This document shows positions 7,521-16,122 of a stretch of DNA of 32,441 nt, in pieces. Position 1 is the stretch's first letter. Every line of letters begins with the position of its first letter. Below the pieces are notes generated by a model. That model had not been told where the DNA came from. It did no database searches and saw nothing but the letters and a program-made list of their open reading frames with translations. The DNA is from Deltaproteobacteria bacterium (GTDB lineage: Bacteria; Desulfobacterota; Desulfarculia; Adiutricales; Adiutricaceae), in the NCBI GenBank assembly GCA_031264185.1, contig JAISEL010000007.1:1-32441 (forward strand), read 5' to 3'. A program made the position numbers and the translations under genes.

Positions 7521-8198
7521 ATGATCAAAGTTATAGTGGTGGAAGACGATCCTATGGTGGCCCATATTAACCGTGATTATCTCCAGAAAGTGCCGGACCT
7601 GGAAGTAGTCAAACTTCTGGCCAACGGGCAGGAGGCTCTGGACTATCTTCTTAAGAATGAAGTGGATCTGGCTGTTCTGGACGTGTATATGCCGGAAATG
7701 GGCGGCATTGAACTCCTTCGCCGGATGCGCCAGGAAGATCTGAAGGCCGACGTGATCATGGTCACCGCAGCCAATGAGACAAAGCAGGTCGAAGAACTGC
7801 TGCGCTTAGGGGTGGTGGACTATCTGGTCAAACCTTTTACCGAAGTCCGGTTCATGGAGGCCATGGTTAAGTACATGGCCAAAAAGAAAACCTTGGATTC
7901 CGTGGAAGAACTGGATCAGGAAAAAATAGATCTGTTAATCGGCATTCCGACTGACATTTTATCCCAGGAACTGCCCAAGGGTCTCCAGGAAACGACCTGG
8001 AATCTGATTTTAGAATATCTGGCCAAAGTCAAGGGCCAGTATTTAGGCTGCGATGAGCTGGCCGCCTCGGTTGAGCTGTCCAAAGTCACTGTCCGGCGCT
8101 ATCTTAAGCACATGACTGCCTCTAAACTGGTGGACAGCCGGATTGACTACGAAACAGGCGGCCGGCCCAGCATGAAATACCGCCTGAGATCGCTTTGA
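7521..8198 (+). CDS. Response regulator of the CitB/DcuR/MalR family
   Basis: 225 residues from the ATG at 7521. The receiver domain occupies about 1-120, with the acidic pair VVEDD (Asp9, Asp10), phosphoacceptor Asp54 in VLDVYMP and the conserved lysine in DYLVKPF. The C-terminal part has a helix-turn-helix, GCDELAASVELSKVTVRRYL, typical of CitB-type regulators. I chose ATG 7521 because GGGAG at 7509-7513 is then at normal distance; a GTG at 7515 would sit almost on the ribosome site and overlap the kinase stop. Expected role: activate the divergent transporter and malic enzyme genes when the kinase senses substrate. Confidence 0.92.
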   Translation: MIKVIVVEDDPMVAHINRDYLQKVPDLEVVKLLANGQEALDYLLKNEVDLAVLDVYMPEMGGIELLRRMRQEDLKADVIMVTAANETKQVEELLRLGVVDYLVKPFTEVRFMEAMVKYMAKKKTLDSVEELDQEKIDLLIGIPTDILSQELPKGLQETTWNLILEYLAKVKGQYLGCDELAASVELSKVTVRRYLKHMTASKLVDSRIDYETGGRPSMKYRLRSL

Positions 8199-8886
8199 TC
8201 GCTTCCATTTGGCCTTATCTGGGTAAAACACCCAAAACCCAGGTTGGATAAAGATCCGGGACAGGTCTGTTACGCTGAACAGCGTGAATGATTTGAAGAA
8301 AAAAACAATACTCTCTTAATGGAGTTATTTTTGAAATGAAAATTTAAAGTATAAGGCTCATGAGGATTGTGTTTTGGTAAAAGAGCCTGCTAAGCCAATG
8401 GAAAATTACTGCATATGGCTGGAATAAAAATACATGAAAAAATAATTTACAGATCAAGTGTCTACAGCAGGAAAATTGGCCGGGAATTACGGATAAATAC
8501 CTAAATACCTTGACAAATTGAATTTGCAGTTTTATATTAACCTGGCGGATAATTATGATAGATCAAATACTCCTTATTACTTATAGATGATCACGGTATA
8601 ATAATTTTTTAGCCATACTATAAGGGGTAATAATTGAGCGAGCATACTACAAAAATACCTTCAAGAATACAATGAGGTTAAAACATTGGCTGTCGTTGTC
8701 GCCGGACGGAAGCGGCAGCTGTATTTTTCAAACCTCCCGTCTGCTGTCCGCACTCCTGAAAATCGTGTTTTTTCTTTTTTACTGTAAATTCCGTTTAGCT
8801 GTAACCATTGGGCTGCCAGCGGCGAAAACAGGTCAAAAATACTCAGGACCATATAATTGTTACCTGGATTACCAAAACTGCTTTGA
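8199..8886. other. Decayed intergenic region holding a short inverted-repeat element
   Basis: About 690 bases between the response regulator and the truncated DUF262 gene. No convincing gene on either strand. A 6-base stem, CTGGGT/ACCCAG at about 8218-8245, lies after the regulator but has no T-run. The repeat at 8536-8631 is the only element recognised. The stretch 8680-8886 is less A/T rich and may be old coding DNA, but no family could be read. Confidence 0.5.
8536..8631 (+). repeat. Short inverted-repeat (MITE-like) element, copy A, internally deleted
   Basis: The first 88 bases match 16881-16968 (copy B) with 6 differences. The end carries the family's terminal motif CGGATAATTATGATA. 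Directly after the 88 bases comes GGGGTAAT, which is exactly the far terminus of copy B, so copy A looks like copy B with the middle and the inner part of the right end removed. No target-site duplication is evident. Confidence 0.75.
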
Positions 8887-9429
8887 TTACTGAACCCAGT
8901 GAGTGTTCATTATCTCAAAGAAATCTTTTCTGGCCTGCAGGCTGGTTTTACGTTCAAAGACAATTACGCGCAGCATGGTCTTTTTAAAGTTTTCCTGCAA
9001 CCTGGCTGACAGGTCCGTAAACTTCAGACCGTTTAATTCGGTCAGTTTGGTTAAATCCGACACCGCCAGATCACCCAGTACAAATCCGGCCACCGCCGAA
9101 ATCCTCTGGACCCCGTCGACAATATCGCACCGGCCGTCGTCATTGTCGGCCAGGAACAACGGCGGAACCGGATAGCCGATGAATATCGACTCTATGTACC
9201 GGCTTTTTTTTGACCTATTCCAGTCAAAATTATGCCGGTATTCTTCATTGAGGTAAAAATCCCCTTCTTTAAAACCGGCTGTCAAATATTCTATTGACAT
9301 GTTGCGAATGTCAAAGTCTGTTTTCAGGCGTAATTTGGTAATCTGACGGGAAACAGAATCGCCTTTTCTCTTTCGCCCGGCTTCGGTATCGGTATCAACA
9401 GCATTAGGGCTAATATCTTCAGTATTCAT
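8887..9429 (-). CDS. DUF262 (GmrSD-type ParB-like) protein, truncated
   Basis: 180 residues. The region from about 40 onward is a DUF262 domain: YLNEEYRHNFDWNRSKKSRY, then ESIFIGYPVPPLFLADND and the diagnostic nucleotide-handling motif DIVDGVQRI, then LRVIVFERKTSLQARKDFFE. In complete members the sequence continues past an F..IN.TG-like motif for at least another 150 residues; here it becomes NTHWVQ and stops. DUF262 proteins include the GmrS half of GmrSD modified-DNA restriction enzymes and other defence proteins. The surroundings (repeat element, A/T-rich decay) suggest loss of the C-terminal part, so this is probably a non-functional remnant, though short DUF262 proteins cannot be excluded. 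Confidence 0.75.
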   Translation of the reverse strand: MNTEDISPNAVDTDTEAGRKRKGDSVSRQITKLRLKTDFDIRNMSIEYLTAGFKEGDFYLNEEYRHNFDWNRSKKSRYIESIFIGYPVPPLFLADNDDGRCDIVDGVQRISAVAGFVLGDLAVSDLTKLTELNGLKFTDLSARLQENFKKTMLRVIVFERKTSLQARKDFFEIMNTHWVQ

Positions 9430-9578
9430 TTCTGACCCTTCTCAAAAACATCAGCTGCCAGGCCGCAGGCCATAAACTCAATCATTAAAATCCGCCAAAA
9501 GGCGCCTTCACCTGAGGTAAATCACTGTTTTTCACCAAAAATTCCGCCTATTAATAATCTCCCGGTCAAGACGCTGTC

Positions 9579-10358
9579 TTATTTTGGCGCATCCTCAGCC
9601 GGATTTTCCGGCAGAGCCAGATTATTTAAAAGCCATGATTCCGGAATATCTCGAAGCCAACAGCCCTGGGACGTTTTGGCGATTTTTCCGGCCAAAAGCT
9701 CAAAAAGCGTCCAAATCCCGGCTCCGGTTCTGGGTTCCGGCGGACTCTGACCAGGAGAGAGCCTTTTGCTGATCATGTTGAAATCAGCCAGGGACCGGAC
9801 ATTTAAGTGGAGATAAGTCACATGAAAACAGAATATCTTCAGTCCCGGTTCGTCCAGGTAAGGCATCTCCAGACGATCTAAAGGAAAACGCCGCAGTAAG
9901 TGGAGATGATCGCTGGCCCAGACCGGCCAGCGGGTCAGATTGCCGACTTTAAACCCCCTGATGCCGGGCAGATAAGGCAGAATCATAGAGCTGTCGTATA
10001 AAAAGCCGTTTTTGGCCATAACCCGGGCCAGATCCGAATGCCAGTAAAAGCGGTGGGTCCGGACGCATTCCGCTTCAGGGATACTGACTCTGAAAGCGCT
10101 CAAGATATCCGATTCCGCCTTCTGAACGTCCCTGTCGTGCTCCATGGTGGCCATGCTCATAGGGCCGCCGCCGTCCGAAGGCACGTGTCGGCGGGAAAGA
10201 TCGGGATGAGCTCCGACTTCCAATAAAGGCCAGTAAGGCACCGGGCTGGGCGCGGAAAAGAAGACCGTGGTCTTGATGCCCAGAGCCCGGACCTTATTTA
10301 AGACGCTGGCTGTGGCTTCATGGGGAGCCCAATCGGTGTCAATGGTCAGAATGATCAT
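9579..10358 (-). CDS. Polysaccharide deacetylase-like protein (WbmS-type)
   Basis: 259 residues. It opens directly with the family's first motif, MIILTIDTDWAP (Asp7, Asp9), followed by an alternation expected of a deformed TIM barrel: KTTVFFSAPSP, LEVGAHPDLS with a histidine, a CVRTHRFYWHSD block containing Arg and His residues, and FLYDSSMILPYLPG. This resembles WbmS-like carbohydrate esterases associated with surface-glycan genes rather than chitin deacetylases. No signal peptide, so it is cytoplasmic. It lies 26 bases after the metallophosphoesterase in the same direction; the two may be co-transcribed, perhaps for envelope sugar or lipid processing. Substrate unknown. Confidence 0.75.
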   Translation of the reverse strand: MIILTIDTDWAPHEATASVLNKVRALGIKTTVFFSAPSPVPYWPLLEVGAHPDLSRRHVPSDGGGPMSMATMEHDRDVQKAESDILSAFRVSIPEAECVRTHRFYWHSDLARVMAKNGFLYDSSMILPYLPGIRGFKVGNLTRWPVWASDHLHLLRRFPLDRLEMPYLDEPGLKIFCFHVTYLHLNVRSLADFNMISKRLSPGQSPPEPRTGAGIWTLFELLAGKIAKTSQGCWLRDIPESWLLNNLALPENPAEDAPK

Positions 10359-10384
10359 CGGTGCCTGTCCGGTTTTCTTTTGAT

Positions 10385-11494
10385 TCAGGAGCCCAATTTC
10401 TTGGGAATGAGTTTGACATGCTGGATTTCATTAAACGAGCCCAAACGCATCCACGGACCGAATGTCCCAGCTCCCTGGGAAACGAGCAGAGTCATCTTGC
10501 CCACCTGATAGCGTCCTTTGAAAAAAGGGAATCTGGAACGCACTACCAGCATACCCGGAAAGACCTGACCTCCGTGGGTGTGGCCGGAGAACATGGCCGC
10601 AATCTCGTTTTGGGCCGCATAGCTGACGCCAACCGGACTGTGATGGACCAGAATAGCCGGCAGACCCGAACGTGGTATTTTGGGCAGTTCCACATTCATG
10701 AAAAGATCATTGACCCGGTGGGCATCGGTGGAGGTCTGGTCGGCGTTCATGTACTCCAAACCTATGATCTCCAGGCCGTTGGTTAAAGCCGTCTCCGATC
10801 TCAGGATCTTAAGGCCGGATTTGGAGATTAAATCTAAGGCCTCATTGGTGTTCACGTAGAACTCATGATTGCCGGTCGTAAAATACTGCTCGGCTGTGAC
10901 ATTCCGAAAAATGGCAAAAAGTTCAGGTCTTAAAGCTATGTTGCTGTCCACCAGATCGCCGTTGTAAAGGACTATGTCCGGCCCTAAAGAATTAACGGTT
11001 TCCACGATTTTAGTCAGGTACTTCTCCCCTCTCTGGGCTCCCAGATGGATATCGGGAAGATGGACCAAACTGACCTGTTTATTTAAGCCGGCCACCTCAA
11101 TTTCATGATACGTGACCTTGAATTCCTGAGCCTGAACCCAGCCCAAAGCGACAAAACCGAAGGCTACGGCCAGACACAGGACTCCCACCGAACATGGTGA
11201 TTTTTTCTTAAAGATTTTAAGGCCCAAATAGGAAAGGACGGGAGCTCCAACCAAGGTGACGGCCAGAAGGTACAGGACAAAAATAGAAAACAGGCCTAAA
11301 ATATTGAACGAAACCGCCACCACGGCGTTGGGCTGGGTATAAATCCCGCTCATTAGCAGAGCAAAATAGCCGACCAATAAGACGGCTACAGCCAAGGACC
11401 AGGGCCAGGTTTTTTTCAGCTTAAAAAAGCGCTTGTAGCGGAACGGCAAAAACCAGGAGGCAAAAGCCAAAACAATTAAACAGGCTATCAGCAT
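10385..11494 (-). CDS. Membrane-anchored metallophosphoesterase (YaeI/YkuE-like)
   Basis: 369 residues. The first 125 contain about four hydrophobic helices (near 2-17, 32-50, 58-92 and 103-120). The calcineurin-like phosphoesterase domain follows, with the metal-site motifs DIHLG (Asp148, His150), NGDLVDS (Asp180), GNHEFY (Asn209, His210), a VHHSP histidine and GHTHGGQ. This layout is that of YaeI/YkuE-type phosphodiesterases, some of which remove lipid headgroup phosphates such as UDP from UDP-diacylglucosamine; the exact substrate here is not known. It comes first in a probable two-gene unit with the deacetylase-like protein. Confidence 0.88.
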   Translation of the reverse strand: MLIACLIVLAFASWFLPFRYKRFFKLKKTWPWSLAVAVLLVGYFALLMSGIYTQPNAVVAVSFNILGLFSIFVLYLLAVTLVGAPVLSYLGLKIFKKKSPCSVGVLCLAVAFGFVALGWVQAQEFKVTYHEIEVAGLNKQVSLVHLPDIHLGAQRGEKYLTKIVETVNSLGPDIVLYNGDLVDSNIALRPELFAIFRNVTAEQYFTTGNHEFYVNTNEALDLISKSGLKILRSETALTNGLEIIGLEYMNADQTSTDAHRVNDLFMNVELPKIPRSGLPAILVHHSPVGVSYAAQNEIAAMFSGHTHGGQVFPGMLVVRSRFPFFKGRYQVGKMTLLVSQGAGTFGPWMRLGSFNEIQHVKLIPKKLGS

Positions 11495-12013
11495 GGGCGT
11501 TATCCTAGGTCCGGCCGTCAGCCGGACTGATTAAGGGCCGGTGGTTGCGGGTTTATCCAGACTAAACGCGGCTTGACTGTCAAAAATCAACGGACGAATT
11601 CAGAACTGACTATAAGAGGCTAAACTTTTCGGTAAAGTTTAATAGGACCGGGAATTTCAGTCAAGCCGGGCCAGAAAGACAGGAAATTTTAATAATTTTC
11701 TATCCAATATTAACCAACAAATAGCTAAATATTGATATAATATTAAGTAAAATAGGAAAAAAATATTAAATTTATCCTACTTGAATTTCCAGGTCTCCAA
11801 AAACTTTTCCGCTTAAAATAATCGGCTCCGTAACTGCAATCCGTCCCGCCTGAATTGATATCGCCGAACCGTATTTTATGCCTAAAAATTACAATTACTT
11901 ACATAAATAGACTATTATAATCAATTATATATATCATATAAAAGCTAAATCTTGCTAAAAAAAATAATATAATTTTAAAATTGTCTGATTGCCGAGGTAT
12001 TATCCTACAAAAC
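11495..12013. other. Divergent intergenic region, A/T rich
   Basis: About 520 bases between the metallophosphoesterase (minus) and the his promoter (plus). From 11640 to 12000 it is almost only A and T, with scattered TATAAT-like strings. No gene, repeat or stable hairpin was recognised. Confidence 0.5.
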
Positions 12014-12042
12014 TTGCCTCCCCGGGTTTTTGGCTATATAAT
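12014..12042 (+). promoter_or_regulatory. Sigma-70 type promoter of the hisI operon
   Basis: TTGCCT at 12014-12019, a 17-base spacer, and a perfect TATAAT at 12037-12042. A transcript would start near 12049, leaving about 40 bases of leader before the hisI ATG at 12090. This also rules out an upstream TTG at 12045 as the hisI start. Confidence 0.75.
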
Positions 12043-12089
12043 CTTTGGGCCGCATGTTTTTGTGGACGGATATTATATTTGGAGAAACT

Positions 12090-12464
12090 ATGTCAGAACA
12101 AGCTCTGCAGCCGCTGGAGCCTGATTTTGCCAAAGGCGGAGGGCTGATACCGGCTGTGGCTCAGGATGCGGAAACCGGCGAGATTTTAATGTTAGCTTAC
12201 ATGAACCGGGAATCTTACCTGAAGACTCTGGAAACCGGCGAGGTTCACTACTGGAGCCGGTCCCGCCGGGAGCTGTGGCACAAAGGCGACGGTTCCGGCC
12301 ATATACAGAAGGTCAAAGACCTTTACCTGGACTGCGATCTGGACGCCGTTGTGGTCAAGATTGAGCAGGTAGGCGGCATAGCCTGCCATACCGGTCGGCG
12401 GTCGTGCTTTTATAACCGCCTGGTGTCCGACGGACAATTCGAAATCTTAGAAAGCAAAAAGTGA
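12090..12464 (+). CDS. hisI: Phosphoribosyl-AMP cyclohydrolase
   Basis: 124 residues. It carries out the third step of histidine biosynthesis, opening the adenine ring of phosphoribosyl-AMP. Motifs: [27 protein letters not shown], the acidic [10 protein letters not shown] with a metal-binding Cys and Asp residues, and [13 protein letters not shown] with the other two zinc cysteines. The start at ATG 12090 has GGAG seven bases upstream and lies just after the mapped promoter. There is no HisE domain, so phosphoribosyl-ATP pyrophosphohydrolase must be encoded elsewhere. First gene of a five-gene plus-strand run. Confidence 0.95.
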   Translation: MSEQALQPLEPDFAKGGGLIPAVAQDAETGEILMLAYMNRESYLKTLETGEVHYWSRSRRELWHKGDGSGHIQKVKDLYLDCDLDAVVVKIEQVGGIACHTGRRSCFYNRLVSDGQFEILESKK

Positions 12465-12474
12465 TCTTCACCAG

Positions 12475-13383
12475 ATGAAAAAACATCATACGGCCGACTC
12501 CAAAAGTCCGGCCAAGACTTTGAAGCTGGGACTGCCCAAAGGCTCTTTGGAAGAATATACCATCGGTCTGTTTGCCCGCTCCGGCTGGCGGATTAATGTC
12601 GGTTCCAGAAACTATTTTCCGACCATAGACGATCCGGAAATCACCTGTACTCTCTGCCGGGTCCAGGAAATGACCCGCCATGTGGCCTCAGGCGTTCTGG
12701 ATGCCGGTTTTACCGGCAAAGACTGGCGTCTGGAAAACGGAGTTGAGGTAGAAGTCATAACCGATCTGGTATATTCCAAAGCCAGTCCCACAGCGGCCCG
12801 CTGGGTTCTGGCCGTCCCCGGCGACGGCGCCATTACTAAACCAGAGCATTTGGAGGGCAAGAAGATTGCCACCGAACTGCCCGGTCTGACCAAACGCTGG
12901 TTTCAAGAACGCGGGGTCAACGTGGATGTGGAATTTTCCTGGGGCGCCACCGAGGCCAAAGTCGTCAGCGGTTTAGCCGACGCCATTGTCGAGGTCACCG
13001 AGACCGGCAGCACCATCAGAGCCCACGGACTTAGGATCATCGACGAAATCATGACTACTTATACCGAGTTTGTGGCTAACCCCCAGGCGGCCAAAGACAA
13101 ATTCAAAATGGCCAAGATGCAGCAGATTGCCCTTTTACTAAAAGGCGCTCTGGCAGCCGAAGGTCTGGTGGGCCTCAAAATGAACGTTCAGGAAAAGAAC
13201 GCCGCCCGGGTAATCGCCTTACTGCCCAGTCTGAACGCCCCGACAGTGGCGCATCTTTACCAGAAAGACTGGCTGAGCATTGAGACGGTAATCTCGGCCC
13301 ATACAGTCCGGGAACTGGTGCCGTCTTTACTGGCCAGCGGAGCAGAAGGCATTATAGAGTATCCTTTAAACAAGGTAATTTAG
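12475..13383 (+). CDS. hisG: ATP phosphoribosyltransferase, long form
   Basis: 302 residues. First, committed step of histidine synthesis: ATP plus PRPP. The N-terminal catalytic part shows LGLPKGSLEEYT, the GVLDAGFTGKDW region and the PRPP loop region ADAIVEVTETGSTIRAHGL. Residues from about 215 on (MQQIALLLKGALAAEGLVGL, IETVISAHTVRELVPSLLAS) form the ACT-like HisG_C regulatory domain, so it is the hexameric long form, expected to be inhibited by histidine and not to need HisZ. The gene begins 10 bases after hisI; no clear ribosome site is seen, so translation may depend on the upstream gene. Confidence 0.95.
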   Translation: MKKHHTADSKSPAKTLKLGLPKGSLEEYTIGLFARSGWRINVGSRNYFPTIDDPEITCTLCRVQEMTRHVASGVLDAGFTGKDWRLENGVEVEVITDLVYSKASPTAARWVLAVPGDGAITKPEHLEGKKIATELPGLTKRWFQERGVNVDVEFSWGATEAKVVSGLADAIVEVTETGSTIRAHGLRIIDEIMTTYTEFVANPQAAKDKFKMAKMQQIALLLKGALAAEGLVGLKMNVQEKNAARVIALLPSLNAPTVAHLYQKDWLSIETVISAHTVRELVPSLLASGAEGIIEYPLNKVI

Positions 13384-13423
13384 GCCCCGAGAGCCTCTTG
13401 ACCCTAGGCGGAGATTAGGTATT

Positions 13424-14227
13424 ATGTCCCGATCAGACCGAAGAAAAAATTCAGGCCCACTAAGGCTTTTTATAGTCTTGTGGGTTACAGCCGTTTTAGC
13501 CGGTTGCGGGGGATTGGCCGGTAACCGCAGCGGAGGCATGGTCTCCAAAGCAAGCCAGATTGACGCTCACCTCAAGATGGGCGCTGCCTATCTTGAGGTG
13601 GGGGACTATAACTCAGCTCTGGCCGAACTTTCCAAGGCCGAGCTGTTGGAGCCGGATAATGTTGATATCAATGCCTATCTGGGCCTGACCTACTTCGGCC
13701 GTGGCGATTATCCCCAGGCTGTCGAAAAGTACCAGAAAGTTTTAGCTTTAGATCCCAAAAAGACTGAGGCTCATAACAACTTGGGCCTTATTTACATGCG
13801 CCAGCGGGAATATGCCAAGGCCAGGACCGAGTTTGAGACGTGCATCAAAGACCGCACCTACAGTCAGGTCCATCTGGCCCAGTTTAATTTAGGTCTGCTG
13901 GAAGAATCCGAAGGCCACCCGGAGGCGGCCGAAAAAATTTACCATCAGATCATAAGCACCAGTCAGATGCCCTCCGCATACTACCGTTTGGGCCAGCTAG
14001 CTCTGGTCCGCGATGATGCCCGGATGGCTTTGGATTTTTTTCTGCCTGCAGTCCGGCTGGATCCCCATTACACTGACGCCTTCTATGCTTTGGCCCAGGC
14101 TTATGAGAAACTGGGCCTAAATGACGACGCAGCCGAGGCTTACGGCCAGGTTGTCAACCTCTCTCCCAATACGGCCAGAGCCATTGAAGCCCAGAACCGG
14201 GTCAGAAAACTCCTTGGTTATCAATGA
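13424..14227 (+). CDS. TPR lipoprotein, PilW/PilF-like
   Basis: 267 residues. A basic N-terminus and hydrophobic stretch end in a lipobox, AVLAGC, with Cys28 as the acylated residue. Residues about 45-265 are five to six tetratricopeptide repeats (for example AAYLEVGDYNSALAELSKAE and LGLIYMRQREYAKARTEFE). The overall build matches PilW/PilF, the outer-membrane lipoprotein that assembles the PilQ secretin of type IV pili, but no other pilus gene is in the window, so a general TPR lipoprotein is also possible. GGAG precedes the ATG. Its stop overlaps the next gene's start by four bases (ATGA), so the two are translationally linked. Confidence 0.75.
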   Translation: MSRSDRRKNSGPLRLFIVLWVTAVLAGCGGLAGNRSGGMVSKASQIDAHLKMGAAYLEVGDYNSALAELSKAELLEPDNVDINAYLGLTYFGRGDYPQAVEKYQKVLALDPKKTEAHNNLGLIYMRQREYAKARTEFETCIKDRTYSQVHLAQFNLGLLEESEGHPEAAEKIYHQIISTSQMPSAYYRLGQLALVRDDARMALDFFLPAVRLDPHYTDAFYALAQAYEKLGLNDDAAEAYGQVVNLSPNTARAIEAQNRVRKLLGYQ

Positions 14228-15411
14228 AAAGTCCGGAAAAATACCTGACCAAAGAGGCCAGGGAAGTCACTCCCTTCATGGTTATGGAGGTTATGGAAAG
14301 AGCCCAGGAACTCGTCAAGCAGGGCCGGGACATTGTCCACATGGAAGTGGGCGAGCCCGACTTCCCTACCCCGGACCTGATTATAACAGCCATGACCGAG
14401 GCTTTAAACCAAAATAAGTTCTATTACGCCCATTCCCAGGGAGATCCGGAACTTCGGGAAGCTCTTTCTTATCATTACCGGGAGCGTTACGGTCTGAACA
14501 TAGATCCTTTTCGGTTTTTAGTCACCCCCGGAACTTCACCCGGCTTTATGCTTCTGTTCGGAGCTGTCCTGTCCCACGGCGACGGGGTGGTCATTACCGA
14601 TCCCTACTACTGCTGCTACCCCAATTACATAAAATTTTTCGGCGGACAAGTCGTTCTATGCCCGACTTCGGAAAATGACGGCTTCAGGATAGATCCAGGT
14701 AAGGCCAAAGACTGTCTGTCCCCGGAGGTTAAAGCACTGATCATAAACTCCCCGGCCAACCCCACCGGAGCCGTTTTAGGGCCGGACCGGCTTTCGGCTC
14801 TGGCTAAACTGGATACTTTGCTTATTTCCGATGAGATCTATCACGGATTAAATTATCAGAGCGACCGGGATCACAGTATCCTGGAATACACGGATCGGGC
14901 TATTGTGGTCGGAGGGTTCTCCAAAAGTTTTGCCATGACCGGCTGGCGGATAGGATATCTGATATTGCCCCAGGAACTGGCCCGGCCCTTTCAGCGTCTG
15001 GCTCAGAACTTTTTTATTTCCGTAAATTCAGCTGTCCAGAAAGCGGCGGCGGCAGCTCTTCTTAAAGCCTGGCCTGTAGTTGAAGAAAGACGGGCCGTTT
15101 ATGACCGCCGAAGAAAACTTTTAATCAAAGGCTTAAAAGATTTAGGTTTAGGCATCCTGGTGGAGCCGACCGGAGCCTTTTATGTTCTGGCCAGGGCTGA
15201 TCATTTAAATCCCGACTCCGAGGCCTTAGTTTACGAACTTTTGGAAGAAGCCGGAGTAGGCGCCTCCCCAGGACGGGAGTTCGGCAGTCTGGCTGAAGGT
15301 TTTCTGCGCTTTTCATACGCGACCTCTGAAGAAAACATCGAAAAAGGGCTTAAAAGGCTGGCTGATTATATAAGCTCCCGCCCCCAAAAAAACCAGGCAG
15401 CCAGCTCTTAA
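14224..15411 (+). CDS. Class I/II pyridoxal-phosphate aminotransferase
   Basis: 395 residues, the usual length of aspartate-aminotransferase-fold enzymes. Motifs: MEVGEPDFPTPDLI near the N-terminus, substrate/PLP region PANPTGAVL, ISDEIYHGL, and GGFSKSFAMTGWRIGY with the Schiff-base Lys234; LRFSYATSEENI near the end holds the carboxylate-binding arginine. The amino-acid specificity cannot be told. The gene could supply the histidinol-phosphate step, since hisI and hisG precede it, but the sequence resembles general aspartate/alanine-type subgroup enzymes more than HisC, so that is only a possibility. Confidence 0.9.
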   Translation: MKSPEKYLTKEAREVTPFMVMEVMERAQELVKQGRDIVHMEVGEPDFPTPDLIITAMTEALNQNKFYYAHSQGDPELREALSYHYRERYGLNIDPFRFLVTPGTSPGFMLLFGAVLSHGDGVVITDPYYCCYPNYIKFFGGQVVLCPTSENDGFRIDPGKAKDCLSPEVKALIINSPANPTGAVLGPDRLSALAKLDTLLISDEIYHGLNYQSDRDHSILEYTDRAIVVGGFSKSFAMTGWRIGYLILPQELARPFQRLAQNFFISVNSAVQKAAAAALLKAWPVVEERRAVYDRRRKLLIKGLKDLGLGILVEPTGAFYVLARADHLNPDSEALVYELLEEAGVGASPGREFGSLAEGFLRFSYATSEENIEKGLKRLADYISSRPQKNQAASS

Positions 15412-16031
15412 TGAGTCAGACAAAAGACACGCCCCCGGCCTATTCAGCCGATTTTGTGGTCTCGGCGGCGGCGTTTAAGCAGTTTCCTGAGCCTTTGGAT
15501 TTTGAAGTTGCCTTACTGGGCCGTTCCAACTCGGGAAAATCGTCTCTTCTGAACCGTTTTATCGGCCGAAAGTCTCTGGCCCGGGTCAGCGGAACCCCGG
15601 GACGAACCCGGCTGATTAATTTTTTCAAAATTGCCTGGACTAAAGAAGAGGCCCCGTTTTACGTGGCCGATCTGCCGGGTTACGGTTTTGCGGCGGCTCC
15701 AAAAGACATGGTGGCCGGATGGCAGGAACTGGTTAATTCCTACCTAAAAGCCAAAAGACCTAACCGGCTGGCTTTACTGCTCATGGATATCCGACGGGAT
15801 CCCCAGATTGAAGAAAAAAATCTAGTCCAGTGGCTTAAAGATCTGGCCATTGACTTCAGGCTGGTAGCCACTAAAGCTGACAAGCTAAACTCTTCGGCCC
15901 GCAGTAAAAGGCTGAAAATAATCCAAAAAGATCTTCAGCTCCCCGAACCGCCTCTTATGTTTTCAGCCCTTTCCGGTGAAGGCCGGGAAGTGCTGATATC
16001 GGCTTTAAGGCAAAAAGCTCAATCAGATTAA
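15411..16031 (+). CDS. engB: Ribosome biogenesis GTP-binding protein EngB/YsxC/YihA
   Basis: 206 residues. Small GTPase that assists late assembly of the large ribosomal subunit. All G-boxes are visible: G1 GRSNSGKSS (37-45), G2 threonine in SGTPGRTRLINFF (60-72), G3 DLPGYG (87-92), G4 TKAD and G5 SALSGEG. GTPGRT is typical of this subfamily. The start ATG overlaps the aminotransferase stop by one base (TAATG), placing it last in the hisI operon. No clear terminator follows. Confidence 0.95.
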   Translation: MSQTKDTPPAYSADFVVSAAAFKQFPEPLDFEVALLGRSNSGKSSLLNRFIGRKSLARVSGTPGRTRLINFFKIAWTKEEAPFYVADLPGYGFAAAPKDMVAGWQELVNSYLKAKRPNRLALLLMDIRRDPQIEEKNLVQWLKDLAIDFRLVATKADKLNSSARSKRLKIIQKDLQLPEPPLMFSALSGEGREVLISALRQKAQSD

Positions 16032-16122
16032 TTTTCCGGACAAAGAGACGCATTGCCCGAAGCTTAAAAAATATGCACCTTGTGTTCCTTAAGACGGCAA
16101 ATCAGTCTGAGATTATTTTGCA

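Noticed and set aside
8218-8245. CTGGGT/ACCCAG stem after the response regulator
   Set aside because: Only six pairs with a long loop and no T-run, so it does not qualify as a terminator.
8661-8893. Overlapping open frames on both strands
   Set aside because: Neither has a ribosome site or a recognisable pattern; probably chance in old decayed DNA.
12045-12089. Upstream TTG start extending HisI by 15 residues
   Set aside because: The promoter at 12014-12042 would start transcription at about this point, and the ATG at 12090 has a proper ribosome site.
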